Origin: Chitinophaga niabensis
Lineage (GTDB): Bacteria; Bacteroidota; Bacteroidia; Chitinophagales; Chitinophagaceae
DNA: 64,000 nt
NCBI GenBank assembly: GCA_017849435.1
Contig: JAFIGY010000018.1
Span: 1-64,000, forward strand
Direction of reading: 5' to 3'
This document shows, piece after piece, positions 1 to 9,610 of the stretch. Position 1 is the stretch's first letter. Every line of letters starts with the position of its first letter. Both the position numbers and the translations under genes were made by a program. Below the pieces are notes generated by a model. It ran no database searches and was not told the origin of the DNA. It saw only the letters and a program-made list of their open reading frames with translations.

Positions 1-3
1 AAC

Positions 4-44
4 AAAAAAATGGACAATGCCCATTAGAAACTGGGGCATTGTCC
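4..44 (-). terminator. Hairpin terminator reading leftwards
   Basis: Perfect 11-bp arms at 12-22 (GGACAATGCCC) and 34-44 enclose an 11-base loop. On the minus strand the hairpin is followed almost at once by a run of seven T (complement of 4-10), so it fits an intrinsic terminator for minus-strand transcription. No intact minus-strand gene precedes it inside the window; only the doubtful fragment at 143-238 does. Confidence 0.6.
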
Positions 45-340
45 TGGATCAGTTTTTAACTATTTTTGAAAACAGGATCAAGATATAGATCCTGCTACGA
101 ACTCCGTTTTTTGAAACTTACACAGTTAGTGAGATAGTCCCTTTAATCTTTAAGAAATTGACGCTCTTTATGTAATACTACCGTTCCTTCCTCATTCTTC
201 ACAACAATGGCGCTACCATTATTTTGAATGCAGTACAATCAAATACAGGGAATTCTTCCTAATTTGGGAAAAGCGGCCTTAAGCTTTTATTTCCATTAGC
301 CTTTTTTCATCACGAGATCCTTAAAATGACAAACTGAATC
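45..340. other. Intergenic region without a convincing gene
   Basis: About 300 bases between the left-edge hairpin and the RHS-like gene. I see no complete gene, no tRNA and no clear TAnnTTTG promoter. The only coding-like stretch is a short minus-strand open frame at 143-238, listed separately. The rest is A+T-rich and presumably holds the promoter and leader of the gene starting at 341. Confidence 0.5.
143..238 (-). pseudogene. Possible C-terminal remnant of a lost gene
   Basis: The minus strand has 31 open codons before a TAA at 143-145. The translation (ending HKERQFLKD) looks like ordinary protein with a mixed charged and hydrophobic composition, but there is no start codon of usual type with coding context and a TGA precedes it at 239-241. 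A leftward terminator lies about 100 bases downstream, which would fit a decayed minus-strand gene whose end survives. I do not recognise the family. A chance open frame of this length is quite possible. Confidence 0.2.
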
Positions 341-3300
341 ATGAAGTACATTATAAGCCTCCTCCCTATACTCTTTTGTTTTAAACCCTCCTTCGCCCAA
401 ATCGACGGATTAAGGCAGAATTTCAACAAGGTCATCCCCTCTTCCCCACAGGCCTCTGCCATCATGACCTATCAAAACTACCCAGTAGATTACAAAACAG
501 GCGCCCCACAGGTGGGCATTCCTTTATTTGATGTAAAAACCAAAATGGGAAACATTCCCTTCGCGCTATCTTATCACATCGGAAGACTGAAAGACAATGA
601 ACTGACCGGCCCGGTTGGCTTTGGCTGGACGCTGACTCCCAATCTGGGGATATCCAGGTCTGTCAATGGCAGGCCGGATGAATTGAACACCGGTTACAAT
701 GGTCCCAACCCCTCCTTCGGGAACTCGAGCAATTGTATGTACCTTACATCGCTGGCTCAGGGACAATATGATGAAGAACCGGATGATTTCTACTATTCAT
801 TGCTCAACAGCAGCGGGGCATTCATGCATAAACGTGGGGGTGGGTTCACAACTTATCCCTTTGCACCGATCAGGATCAACCGTCCCTCCAACACTGCCTT
901 TGAGATCACAGATATAGACGGTACGCTTTATAAGTTCGGGAAGTATTCAACCGGTACTACCACTGCTATCGAAACCACCCGGGCCGATAGCTATTTTTCT
1001 CCGGATGTTGTTAAAACAATCGCCTGGAAGCTTACAGAGATCATCTCGTACGATAAAACAGACACCATCCGGTTCAATTATACCAGTTCAGCCAACATCT
1101 GGGACGTACCATATTACAACTACCAGTACCGCATCATTGAGTATCCTAATCGGCCCGACCTTCAGCCTAAAATCTACAAAAGCGTATTCAACACCAATTA
1201 CAGCACTTCCTGCATGCCCTATAATTCTGGTTGGCAAGCTATGAAACCGTACGGAGGTGGCCAGGCATGGCCCAATAGTACTAACTGGTTTGAGGTGTTC
1301 GACATGTTACCTTATTCTGGTGGCGGCTCCGGCATCTTTACACATGTCACGCCGGCAAATAACTGCTATGGTGCTATCCAAAATCCTACAAACTGCTTCT
1401 GGGACACTTACGCTGTGATCGAGAATGAACCTTATTGCTGGATGGAGTACAATGGCAGTGGTGGATATGTTGCCAGATGCATGAATCTCCTCAAGCAAAA
1501 GAACTACACCAGCTACGTATGTGAAACAGGCCATCCGGCATCAAACGATTTTGGTAGTGACTACCAGGATGATGATCTCCTGCAGATCAATAAAGTAGAT
1601 GAAGTGTTGCTCACCAGTGTCGTCTTCCGGGGCGGTAAAGTTACTTTGTCCTATGACAGCGCAAGAATAAAGCAAATCACCCTCTATGCAGAACAAAATG
1701 GAACCTATTCTATTATAAAGGACTTTACACTTCACCAAACAGCACTACCCTTTGCTAACCTACAGCCACGGGTGTACACACAATACTCCAACTACCGGTT
1801 TCTGCTGGACTCCGTCAGATTACGGGATAAAAGCAGTAATGTGATCTCAGCATATCGAATGGCATACACAAAGCCTTCCGGCGCATTTCCAATTGCCGGC
1901 AACTTCTCTTCAGATTTCTGGGGATACCCTGATATCTGGCAGGGAGAAGACCAGGTACCAAGGATTGATTACACCATCGATAACTATTACTGGCAAGTAA
2001 ACTCCAACGGAGCATTTATTACAACTCCTAATACCATACTGTTGGGAAATAAGAAACTCTGGCAATATGACCAGGCCCACCCAAGACCTATTACTGTTCC
2101 ATTAATCACCAGGCTTCAATTTGCGACAGGGGGTTACGCCGAGTTCGATTTCGAAAGAAATCGTTACAAGAGCAGCGCCAACGACAGCATCTATGAAGGA
2201 GGCGGGTTCCGCATTCGCGGGATACGATATAAAAGCAATCTTGGTGCAGATTCCATCGTGAAAAGCTATCGTTATGGAGAAAATGAAAGTGGAACAGGAT
2301 TGATCGGGATACAACCGGAGCGGAGCGACTTTATCTACCAACAAACCGTCAACTCCACCAACCCTTCCGATCTAAGCAATATTGTTCAAAAGATCACAAC
2401 AGTTAAATCCAGTCCGTTCACCGGCATCCTGTTTGAAGGAGGCGCCGCCGTACTGTACCCCGAAGTAGCGGAATACACAGGAAAGCCCGGTAATAGCATT
2501 GGCAAAACTATCTACAAATACAATATCACAGGTATCAATCCAAGCCGGCAACCCTATAGCCCGTTACAGCAGTATTACCGGGACAGCTGGAGAGGAAACA
2601 ATCTGAAGTATGTTGAATATTACCAGTCTACCGGCAGTACATATGACCTCGTACGCAAAGAAAGCTATGGATATACAGAATTCATTAAAGATACATTGCG
2701 CACCGGAGGAGCCTACCTCAAGTATTTCTCGCAGGCAGGCAACGACCCATATACAAACTGTCAGACCCAATACCTGACGGATGTTGTGAACTATGTAGGC
2801 TATGACATCTACACAGGAGATCAAAAAATATCTGAATACAAGGATACTTACTACATCAATGGAAGTACCCTTGAGTCTAAAAAAACTTACACTTACTATC
2901 CCTCTACCCTCTTCTCCTCTCAAGAAACACTTGTCACCAGCAAACAGGAAAATAAAACCAGTACTACCTGGTACAGTGATAATACCACTGAGCTGACAGG
3001 TTGGCCGGCAGCCCAGCTGACATTACTGAATAATATGAGAACTGCCAACCGTATTAATACCGTGGTGAAAGTACAAGTAGCACTTAACAATGCTCCACAA
3101 CAAACCATCAGCCATCATTTCGCGACCTTCAATAGTAATATCTATCCGGCCGAAACTTTTGCTCATTATCTGAACAATGCAGACGAAAGCTACCTGAAAT
3201 ATCTTCAATATGATAATACTGGAAATGTAACCTCCGTGCAGCAAACGAATAATGTGCTTTCCGGTTATCTGTGGGATTATAAGGGTACTCTTCCGGTTGC

Positions 3301-3859
3301 ACAGATCACTGGTGGAAATATCCAGGAAGTGGCTTTCACATCTTTTGAGGCGGAAGATCAGGGCACCTGGTCGGGTGTAAACGCTGCCAATATCCTTACT
3401 AACGCTAATACTATTACCGGAAAGCGATGCTACCAGTCCTCTTCCATCAACATTTTCAAAACCGGGTTGCAGTCCTCAGAAACATACATAGTCTCTTATT
3501 GGAGCAAAAACGGGCAAATGGTGGTGACCGGTACACAATCCGGATGGCCGAAATCTATTAGTACCATTGATATAAATGGGGATGTATGGACTTTATATCA
3601 ACACCAGGTAACAGGGAGTGTGGCCGTCACCGTTAGTGGGAACGGAGCGATCGATGAACTCAGGTTATATCCCGCTAAAGCAGAGCTGAAGACCTATACA
3701 TATGCACCCCTGATTGGAATTACCACAGAGTCTGACACCAATAGCCGGATTCTTTACTATGAATATGATGCTTTTAACCGCCTGCGTCTCATCCGTGACC
3801 AGAACAATAAAATCATTAAACAATACGATTACCAGTACCAGGTACCACCCACCCAATAA
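341..3859 (+). CDS. Secreted RHS-like (YD-repeat type) protein
   Basis: A 1172-residue protein with a clear signal peptide ending near residue 20 (FKPSFAQ). Residues about 45-110 (GAPQVGIPLFDVKTKMGNIP, then GPVGFGWTLTPN) match the N-terminal domain that opens many Bacteroidota RHS-like proteins and resembles SpvB/TcB-type shells. The last 60 residues contain RHS-like text (YYEYDAFNRLRLIRDQNNKI) but the protein stops about 20 residues later, so the usual polymorphic C-terminal toxin is missing. A beta-sandwich-like stretch sits near residues 1005-1110. Family function is surface or secreted shell proteins; the role here is unknown. It stands alone, with 117 bases to the next gene, and seems more A+T-rich by eye than its neighbours. 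Confidence 0.8.
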   Translation: MKYIISLLPILFCFKPSFAQIDGLRQNFNKVIPSSPQASAIMTYQNYPVDYKTGAPQVGIPLFDVKTKMGNIPFALSYHIGRLKDNELTGPVGFGWTLTPNLGISRSVNGRPDELNTGYNGPNPSFGNSSNCMYLTSLAQGQYDEEPDDFYYSLLNSSGAFMHKRGGGFTTYPFAPIRINRPSNTAFEITDIDGTLYKFGKYSTGTTTAIETTRADSYFSPDVVKTIAWKLTEIISYDKTDTIRFNYTSSANIWDVPYYNYQYRIIEYPNRPDLQPKIYKSVFNTNYSTSCMPYNSGWQAMKPYGGGQAWPNSTNWFEVFDMLPYSGGGSGIFTHVTPANNCYGAIQNPTNCFWDTYAVIENEPYCWMEYNGSGGYVARCMNLLKQKNYTSYVCETGHPASNDFGSDYQDDDLLQINKVDEVLLTSVVFRGGKVTLSYDSARIKQITLYAEQNGTYSIIKDFTLHQTALPFANLQPRVYTQYSNYRFLLDSVRLRDKSSNVISAYRMAYTKPSGAFPIAGNFSSDFWGYPDIWQGEDQVPRIDYTIDNYYWQVNSNGAFITTPNTILLGNKKLWQYDQAHPRPITVPLITRLQFATGGYAEFDFERNRYKSSANDSIYEGGGFRIRGIRYKSNLGADSIVKSYRYGENESGTGLIGIQPERSDFIYQQTVNSTNPSDLSNIVQKITTVKSSPFTGILFEGGAAVLYPEVAEYTGKPGNSIGKTIYKYNITGINPSRQPYSPLQQYYRDSWRGNNLKYVEYYQSTGSTYDLVRKESYGYTEFIKDTLRTGGAYLKYFSQAGNDPYTNCQTQYLTDVVNYVGYDIYTGDQKISEYKDTYYINGSTLESKKTYTYYPSTLFSSQETLVTSKQENKTSTTWYSDNTTELTGWPAAQLTLLNNMRTANRINTVVKVQVALNNAPQQTISHHFATFNSNIYPAETFAHYLNNADESYLKYLQYDNTGNVTSVQQTNNVLSGYLWDYKGTLPVAQITGGNIQEVAFTSFEAEDQGTWSGVNAANILTNANTITGKRCYQSSSINIFKTGLQSSETYIVSYWSKNGQMVVTGTQSGWPKSISTIDINGDVWTLYQHQVTGSVAVTVSGNGAIDELRLYPAKAELKTYTYAPLIGITTESDTNSRILYYEYDAFNRLRLIRDQNNKIIKQYDYQYQVPPTQ

Positions 3860-3976
3860 TTGGCGCTTCAGATAATTAATACTAAATTAACACCGGCATT
3901 AGGGCCTGACGGTCAGTTTTTTCTAATTTTTGCGGGCTGTAACAGACTATGCCAACGCAAAATCCCCTAAAATCAT

Positions 3977-6139
3977 GTGAATATGAGTATGGAATTGAAT
4001 GCCATCGCCAAGCCGCAGGCAAGGGTAAAAAAACTACCGGTGAAAAGGAAAATAAACGCAAAAACAGCTTTCAAAAAAAGAAAAACGATCGTAAGGGATA
4101 TCAGCTGGCTGTCTTTCAATGCACGTGTGCTGCAGGAAGCCGCCGATACGACTGTTCCACTTTATGAACGACTGCGTTTCCTCGGCATCTTCTCCAACAA
4201 CCTCGATGAGTTCTTCCGCGTGCGTGTAGCCACCCTCAAACGCATGGTGACGGTCGTAGGTAAAACCGCCAAAATGCATATGGAGGAGAACCCTGATCTG
4301 ATCCTTGACGAGATACAGAATACCGTGATCACCCAGCAGCAGGAGTTTAACCGTATCTGGAAAGAGATCGAGGAAGAATTAAAAGAAGAAAAGATTTTCC
4401 TTCATACAGAAAAGCAACTCAGTCGCGATCAGCAGAAATTCGTCCAAAACTATTTTAACGAGGAAGTACGTACGAATATCATCCCGCTGATGATCGAAGG
4501 CATTACGCAGATGCCCTACCTGCGGGATAAATCCATTTACCTCGCAGTGGTACTGGCCAAAGAAGACAATTCCATCCGCCAGAAATTTGCTTTAATCGAG
4601 ATCCCTGTAGCCGTGCTCCCCCGCTTCATCATTCTGCCCTCGAGAAATGACAGCGAGCACGACATCATCCTCCTGGAAGACGTGATCCGCTACAACCTCC
4701 CGCACATCTTTTCCTACTTCGGATATGACAAGTTCTCGTCCTATATCATCAAAGTGACGAGGGATGCCGAGCTGGACATCGATAACGATATTGCCACCAG
4801 CCTCATCCATCAGATCGAAAAAGGTATCAAGGCCCGCCGCAAAGGCAAGCCCGTGCGTTTCATCTACGATCAGCAAATTGATCCGCACCTGCTGGAATAC
4901 CTCATGCGCCGGCTTGGCCTGTCCGGGAAAGACAACCTCATCCCCGGAGCAAGGATCCATAACTTCAAGGACTTCATGGATTTCCCGGAAAAGGTGTTCA
5001 CCCGCGAACGCGTTCGCCGCAAAACCTTTATCCATCCCCTGTTCCAGAATGCTCCCAGCGTCATGCAGGTGATGCAGAAGCAGGATGTGATGCTGCATCT
5101 CCCCTATCATTCCTTCGATACGATCATCGACTTACTCCGCGAAGCGGCCATGGATCCGAATGTAACAACGATCAAGATCACGGCCTACCGGCTCGCGCGG
5201 AACAGTCGCATCATCAACGCCCTGATCAATGCCGTGCGCAACGGGAAGCAGGTGGTGGTGATACTGGAATTGCGTGCCAGGTTTGATGAAGAGGCCAATC
5301 TCCAATGGAAGGAAAGGCTGGAAGAAGAAGGCGTGAAAGTACTGCTTGGCGTCCCGGGCATGAAGGTGCACGCCAAACTCTGCGTGATCAAGAAACGCAT
5401 CGGCAACAAAACCATACAGTTCGGTTTTGTGAGCACCGGCAACTTCAACGAAAGAACGGCCCGCGTGTACGGCGATCATTGCCTGCTAACGTCCAACCGC
5501 AATATTATGGCGGATATCAACCGTATTTTCAGCTACCTGGAGAATGCGCGTCATGACGTCAAGCATCTGCTGGCCTGCAAAACCCTCATCGTAAGTCCGT
5601 TCAGCATGCGGAAATTCTTCCTCCGCATGATCGATCGCGAGATTCGGAACGCCCGACGTAAAAAACCGGCTTCCGTCATCCTCAAAATGAATTCCCTCTC
5701 CGATGAAGAACTGATCGCGAAGCTGTACGATGCCGCCCGGGCGGGTGTGGAAATCAAAATGGTGATCCGTGGTATCTGTTGCGCCTATACGGAGAATAAA
5801 AAATGGAAAAAGGATATTGAAGCGGTCAGTATTGTGGACGAGTACCTGGAACACGCCAGGGTGTTCATTTTCCATAACAACGGCAACGAAAAGGTCTACA
5901 TCGCGTCCTCCGACTGGATGATCCGCAACCTCGATCACCGGGTGGAAGCCGCCGTGGCCATCGAAGATGAATCGATCAAACAGGAGCTGATAGAGATCCT
6001 GAACATTCAGCTGAACAGCAATGTGAAAGTGCGGATACTGGACAATGAACAGAAAAACGCTTACAAGCATTCGCCTGGCCGCAAAATCCGCGCGCAACTG
6101 GAAATATTCAAATACCTCCACGAAAAAACATACCTTTGA
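3977..6139 (+). CDS. ppk1: Polyphosphate kinase 1
   Basis: Makes inorganic polyphosphate reversibly from ATP in the cytoplasm. The 720-residue frame has the PPK1 order: N domain (ISWLSFNARVLQEA, then FLGIFSNNLDEFFRVRVA), head domain, and two phospholipase-D-like C domains. GMKVHAKLCVIKKR carries the histidine that becomes phosphorylated (residue 465 counting from the GTG), and a second His lies in FHNNGNEKVYIASSDWM. The frame opens with GTG at 3977; ATG codons at 3983 and 3989 are equally possible starts, and the poorly conserved basic N-terminus cannot decide. It is followed after about 90 bases by the exopolyphosphatase gene, so synthesis and breakdown of polyphosphate are encoded side by side. 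Confidence 0.97.
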   Translation: MNMSMELNAIAKPQARVKKLPVKRKINAKTAFKKRKTIVRDISWLSFNARVLQEAADTTVPLYERLRFLGIFSNNLDEFFRVRVATLKRMVTVVGKTAKMHMEENPDLILDEIQNTVITQQQEFNRIWKEIEEELKEEKIFLHTEKQLSRDQQKFVQNYFNEEVRTNIIPLMIEGITQMPYLRDKSIYLAVVLAKEDNSIRQKFALIEIPVAVLPRFIILPSRNDSEHDIILLEDVIRYNLPHIFSYFGYDKFSSYIIKVTRDAELDIDNDIATSLIHQIEKGIKARRKGKPVRFIYDQQIDPHLLEYLMRRLGLSGKDNLIPGARIHNFKDFMDFPEKVFTRERVRRKTFIHPLFQNAPSVMQVMQKQDVMLHLPYHSFDTIIDLLREAAMDPNVTTIKITAYRLARNSRIINALINAVRNGKQVVVILELRARFDEEANLQWKERLEEEGVKVLLGVPGMKVHAKLCVIKKRIGNKTIQFGFVSTGNFNERTARVYGDHCLLTSNRNIMADINRIFSYLENARHDVKHLLACKTLIVSPFSMRKFFLRMIDREIRNARRKKPASVILKMNSLSDEELIAKLYDAARAGVEIKMVIRGICCAYTENKKWKKDIEAVSIVDEYLEHARVFIFHNNGNEKVYIASSDWMIRNLDHRVEAAVAIEDESIKQELIEILNIQLNSNVKVRILDNEQKNAYKHSPGRKIRAQLEIFKYLHEKTYL

Positions 6140-6140
6140 A

Positions 6141-6231
6141 TCAATTGGCAATTACGATTTACGAATTACGAATAATGGACATTTTGTAATTTGTCACTCG
6201 TAATTCGCATTTGATAATTCGTAATTGAATT
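6141..6231. repeat. Inverted-repeat intergenic element (copy 1)
   Basis: Between ppk1 and ppx lies a stretch built of AATTACGAAT-type units: 6150-6173 reads attacgatttacgaattac plus gaat, and 6198-6229 carries the opposite orientation (cgtaattcg, then ataattcgtaattg). The two arms could fold into an imperfect hairpin. The same unit recurs at 8014-8031 and 8142-8158, so this is a local member of a dispersed intergenic repeat and not a unique site. Confidence 0.65.
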
Positions 6232-7125
6232 ATGAAGCTGGCAGCTATAGACATCGGTTCCAACGCCGCGCGTTTGTTAATATCAGAAGCATCTCCCAAA
6301 GCAAATGGTGAGATGGATTTCACCAAGGTGAACCTGGTGCGTGTGCCGCTGCGTTTAGGGCTGGACGTATTCACCAGCGGCATCATCTCCGAAAAACGCG
6401 CGGATTGCCTTGTCAGTACTATCAAAGCCTATAAACTTCTGCTGGACGTATATGAGGTCAAATACCTCAAAACCGCCGCCACCTCGGCCATGCGTGACGC
6501 CGGGAACGGCCCGCAGATCCTCGACCGCGTGCGTCAGGAAACGGGAATGGATATACGGCTCATCACGGGACAGGAAGAAGCCTCTTTCATCTACGAAAAC
6601 CATATCGCCGAGAACCTGGACAAAACAAAGAGCTATCTCTATATCGATGTAGGAGGCGGTAGTACGGAGCTGACCTTTTTCAGCGGAAACCGGCTTGTAT
6701 TCAAGGAATCCTTCAACATCGGCACCATCCGCATTCTCCAGAACCAGGTAACCGAACAACACTGGCAGCAGATGAAGGATTTCCTCAAACAACAACTGCG
6801 TGCATACGGCCTCGTGATCGCCATCGGTTCCGGAGGCAACATCAACAAGATATTCTCCCTTTCCAAAAGAAAAGAAGGCAAACCCCTCTCCCTCGAGCTC
6901 CTCAAGGACTACTACAAGGAGTTCAGCAGCTTCAGCGTGGAAGAACGCATTCACCTGTACAACCTGCGGGAAGACCGTGCAGACGTAATCGTACCAGCCC
7001 TGCAGATCTACGTGAACGTGATGCGGTGGATGGACATCCAGGAGATCTTCGTCCCCAAGATAGGTTTGGCTGACGGCCTCGTACGCTCCCTCTACAACGA
7101 GATCAGCCAGCTCAGCACCCACTGA
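6232..7125 (+). CDS. ppx: Exopolyphosphatase / Ppx-GppA family
   Basis: Expected to release phosphate from polyphosphate or to act on pppGpp. The 297-residue protein begins with the ASKHA phosphate-binding motif ([14 protein letters not shown]) and has the second one at about residues 137-146 ([13 protein letters not shown]) and a third [10 protein letters not shown] near 200. It has only the two-lobed Ppx/GppA core and lacks the HD-like C-terminal domains of the long enterobacterial Ppx, as is usual for short Ppx proteins. It follows ppk1 in the same direction, which supports a polyphosphate role over a purely pppGpp role. The repeat element in front of it makes a separate promoter or mRNA processing possible. 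Confidence 0.9.
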   Translation: MKLAAIDIGSNAARLLISEASPKANGEMDFTKVNLVRVPLRLGLDVFTSGIISEKRADCLVSTIKAYKLLLDVYEVKYLKTAATSAMRDAGNGPQILDRVRQETGMDIRLITGQEEASFIYENHIAENLDKTKSYLYIDVGGGSTELTFFSGNRLVFKESFNIGTIRILQNQVTEQHWQQMKDFLKQQLRAYGLVIAIGSGGNINKIFSLSKRKEGKPLSLELLKDYYKEFSSFSVEERIHLYNLREDRADVIVPALQIYVNVMRWMDIQEIFVPKIGLADGLVRSLYNEISQLSTH

Positions 7126-7159
7126 TCAAAAAATAGTTTTCAAATCCGATTTATATTGC

Positions 7160-7167
7160 AACCTTTG
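7160..7167 (+). promoter_or_regulatory. Weak -7-like box of panB
   Basis: AACCTTTG, one mismatch from the Bacteroidota -7 consensus TAnnTTTG, lies 26 bases before the panB ATG, with a T-rich stretch (gttttc) about 18 bases further upstream. The match is imperfect. Confidence 0.3.
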
Positions 7168-7192
7168 TAGCTTACGCTTAACTTTTTTTGTC

Positions 7193-8011
7193 ATGTCCGC
7201 TGTAAATAAAGAGATCAAACGCATCACTACCCACGTTCTCCAGAAGATGAAAACAGACGGTGAGAAAATATCCATGCTCACTGCCTATGATTTCTCCATG
7301 GCCAGGATACTGGACGATGCGGGCATAGACATCCTGCTGGTAGGCGATTCCGCGTCCAACGTAATGGCCGGCCACGAAACCACGCTGCCCATCACGCTTG
7401 ACCAGATGATCTATCACGCTTCCTCTGTGGTACGTGCCATCCGCCGCAGCTTTGTGGTGGTAGACCTCCCCTTCGGGTCCTACCAGGGCAATTCCAAGGA
7501 AGCGCTCAACTCTACCATCCGCATCATGAAAGAGACCGGCGCACATGGTATCAAGATAGAAGGCGGAGAAGAGATCATCGAATCCGTAAAAAGGATCATT
7601 AGTGCAGGCGTTCCCGTTATGGGCCACCTCGGCCTCACCCCCCAGTCGATCTACAAATTCGGCACCTACGCCGTACGCGCCACAGAAGACGCCGAGGCAC
7701 AGAAACTCCTGAAAGACGCACAATTGCTCCAGGAAGCCGGCGCTTTCGCCATCGTGCTGGAAAAAATACCGGCTCTGTTGGCCAAACAAGTGGCGGAACA
7801 AGTGACCATCCCCGTGATCGGCATCGGCGCAGGCAAATATGTAGATGGACAGGTGCTCGTGATGCACGACATGCTCGGGATCAACAAAGAGTTCAAGCCC
7901 CGCTTCCTCCGTCGCTACCTGAACCTCTACGAAGATATCTACAAAGCCACCCAGCAGTACATCCATGATGTAAAGGCAAAGGAATTCCCTACAGACCAGG
8001 AGCAATACTGA
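7193..8011 (+). CDS. panB: 3-Methyl-2-oxobutanoate hydroxymethyltransferase
   Basis: First step of pantothenate synthesis: transfers a hydroxymethyl group from methylene-tetrahydrofolate to 2-oxoisovalerate to give ketopantoate. The 272 residues are the full family length and show the TIM-barrel motifs [36 protein letters not shown] (metal-binding Asp and substrate Ser), KIEGGEE, and [20 protein letters not shown]. The ATG at 7193 gives the normal N-terminus. No other pan gene is adjacent. It is followed by the second copy of the inverted-repeat element. Confidence 0.97.
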   Translation: MSAVNKEIKRITTHVLQKMKTDGEKISMLTAYDFSMARILDDAGIDILLVGDSASNVMAGHETTLPITLDQMIYHASSVVRAIRRSFVVVDLPFGSYQGNSKEALNSTIRIMKETGAHGIKIEGGEEIIESVKRIISAGVPVMGHLGLTPQSIYKFGTYAVRATEDAEAQKLLKDAQLLQEAGAFAIVLEKIPALLAKQVAEQVTIPVIGIGAGKYVDGQVLVMHDMLGINKEFKPRFLRRYLNLYEDIYKATQQYIHDVKAKEFPTDQEQY

Positions 8012-8160
8012 GACAATTACGAATTACGAATGATGATGGGTGAGTATTGGACAGTTGAAGCGCGTATGCTTTCTGTATCCGTCAGCGGCCTTCCCAATCC
8101 AGTTGGCCATATCCCTTAAAATCGTTAACTTGTATCTGCTTTTCGTAATTCGTAATCGAC
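8012..8160. repeat. Inverted-repeat intergenic element (copy 2)
   Basis: caattacgaattacgaat (8014-8031) and its near-perfect reverse complement ttcgtaattcgtaatcg (8142-8158) flank about 110 bases, giving a compact element with terminal inverted repeats right behind the panB stop. The unit is shared with 6141-6231. The flanks also carry attggacagttgaa and acaattgaacattgaa, another related pair. No open frame of interest lies inside. Confidence 0.65.
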
Positions 8161-8291
8161 AATTGAACATTGAAATAAACATACAACTCTCTCTTCTCGC
8201 TTTCCTGCGCAGCACCTGCTCGCACGTGCCATGAATCCGCGCGTCCCGTTGTAACCCTCGCAAAATCCAAACCTTAAATTGACCGTACCAC

Positions 8292-9191
8292 ATGACAACA
8301 CTGGAAACAGTATTGAATGGCCTTATGAGCCGTTACCAGGAGCGCGTTCCGGATGTGAGCGCCATTATCAACGCCATGATAGAAGAAGGCGTTATCACCG
8401 AAGCAAACGATATTGAGAATGATCACATCGCATTCAGGACCCTGGGCGTAGAACACCTCGGCATTCAATCGCTGGAAAAGATATTTCTCCATTACGGCTA
8501 TACGAAAAGAGATGACTATTATTTCCCGGAAAAGAAATTGGACGCTTACTGGTATGCTCCTCCCGCAGAGCAATATCCGCGCATCTTTATCAGCGAACTG
8601 CGCGTAAAAGACCTCAGCCCACAGGCGCAAACCATTATCGCCGGCTATACACAGGAAGTGAAAGCGGATCCGGTGAACAAACTGGATCTCAACAATGGTC
8701 AGGCTGTGGACACTTTCCTCCACAGCGCGCTCTGGCGCACACCTACGCTGAAGGACTATCTCGCACTGGCCGGTGAAAGCGAGTACGCGGCCTGGGTGAT
8801 CTACAACCGGTACTATCTGAACCACTTTACGATAAGTGTGCACAACCTGAAGGCAGGATATAATACCGTTGCGGACTTCAATAACTTCCTGGAACGCCGG
8901 GGCTTCCGCCTGAACGATGCCGGTGGAAAGATCAAGACCAGTCCGGATAAAGGTCTGCTGCAAAGCTCCACCGTAGCGCGGATGATCGAAGCTGTTTTCG
9001 CGAACAACGAAAAACACGCTATCGCCGGTTCTTACGTGGAATTCGCAGAAAGACGGGTATTACCACAGTTTGCGGGCCTGTCGGCCGATGCCGTCAGGAG
9101 AGAACACCGGAGAGAGGGTTTTGAAGCAAACAATGCAGATAAGATATTTGAAAGTACATATGCCGCACAAACGGGCAGGAGTAAGGATTAA
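8292..9191 (+). CDS. DUF1338 / HglS-type 2-oxoadipate dioxygenase-decarboxylase
   Basis: Members of this family (HglS of Pseudomonas putida) convert 2-oxoadipate to D-2-hydroxyglutarate with Fe(II) and O2 in lysine breakdown. The 299-residue protein keeps the pattern His-x3-Arg in NDHIAFRT (H45, R49), a later His in LNHFTISVH (H178) and Glu in YVEFAERR (E250), which correspond to the metal ligands and substrate arginine known for the family. It is shorter than HglS (about 460 residues), so it belongs to a short subgroup and the exact substrate is inferred. An aminoadipate-semialdehyde dehydrogenase-like gene lies 1 kb downstream, which supports a lysine pathway. Its stop overlaps the convergent transporter gene by four bases. 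Confidence 0.8.
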   Translation: MTTLETVLNGLMSRYQERVPDVSAIINAMIEEGVITEANDIENDHIAFRTLGVEHLGIQSLEKIFLHYGYTKRDDYYFPEKKLDAYWYAPPAEQYPRIFISELRVKDLSPQAQTIIAGYTQEVKADPVNKLDLNNGQAVDTFLHSALWRTPTLKDYLALAGESEYAAWVIYNRYYLNHFTISVHNLKAGYNTVADFNNFLERRGFRLNDAGGKIKTSPDKGLLQSSTVARMIEAVFANNEKHAIAGSYVEFAERRVLPQFAGLSADAVRREHRREGFEANNADKIFESTYAAQTGRSKD

Positions 9192-9610
9192 TGCGGCAGC
9201 TTGTCGCGGAACCGCCCGTACGTCCACGTACCGGCGATGGCGCTTAGCAAAGTGACGATCACCACGGTAAAACCACTCCCGATCTGCGCGAAAAGCGGGC
9301 CGGGACAAGCGCCTGTGATCGCCCAGCCAAGGCCAAAGATCAGTCCGCCGTAAATATTCCCTTTGGTGAATACTTTCTTCGGAACCACGATCTCCTCGCC
9401 GGAAAGCGTTTTGATCCTGAACCTGCGGATGAGCCACATGCCCAGCATACCAGTGAGAATGGCGCTTCCGATCACACCATACATATGAAAGGATTGCAGC
9501 CGGAACATTTCCTGGATGCGGAACCAGGAGATCACTTCGGATTTTACGAGTACGATGCCGAAGCACATACCGAAGAGGAGGAATTTCAGGTATTTCACGG
9601 GAGCAGCCAT
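9188..9610 (-). CDS. YeeE/YedE family transporter, small subunit (DUF6691 type)
   Basis: A 140-residue membrane protein starting at MAAPVKYL (ATG at 9610). Four hydrophobic helices are visible, and the conserved cysteine motif GWAITGACPGPLFAQIG lies near residue 95. The family moves sulfur compounds such as thiosulfate through the inner membrane, often as two half-size proteins. The start overlaps the end of the partner gene by 16 bases, typical of translational coupling. The frame is open further upstream but that extension lies wholly inside the partner gene in another frame, so the short start is preferred. Confidence 0.85.
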   Translation of the reverse strand: MAAPVKYLKFLLFGMCFGIVLVKSEVISWFRIQEMFRLQSFHMYGVIGSAILTGMLGMWLIRRFRIKTLSGEEIVVPKKVFTKGNIYGGLIFGLGWAITGACPGPLFAQIGSGFTVVIVTLLSAIAGTWTYGRFRDKLPH

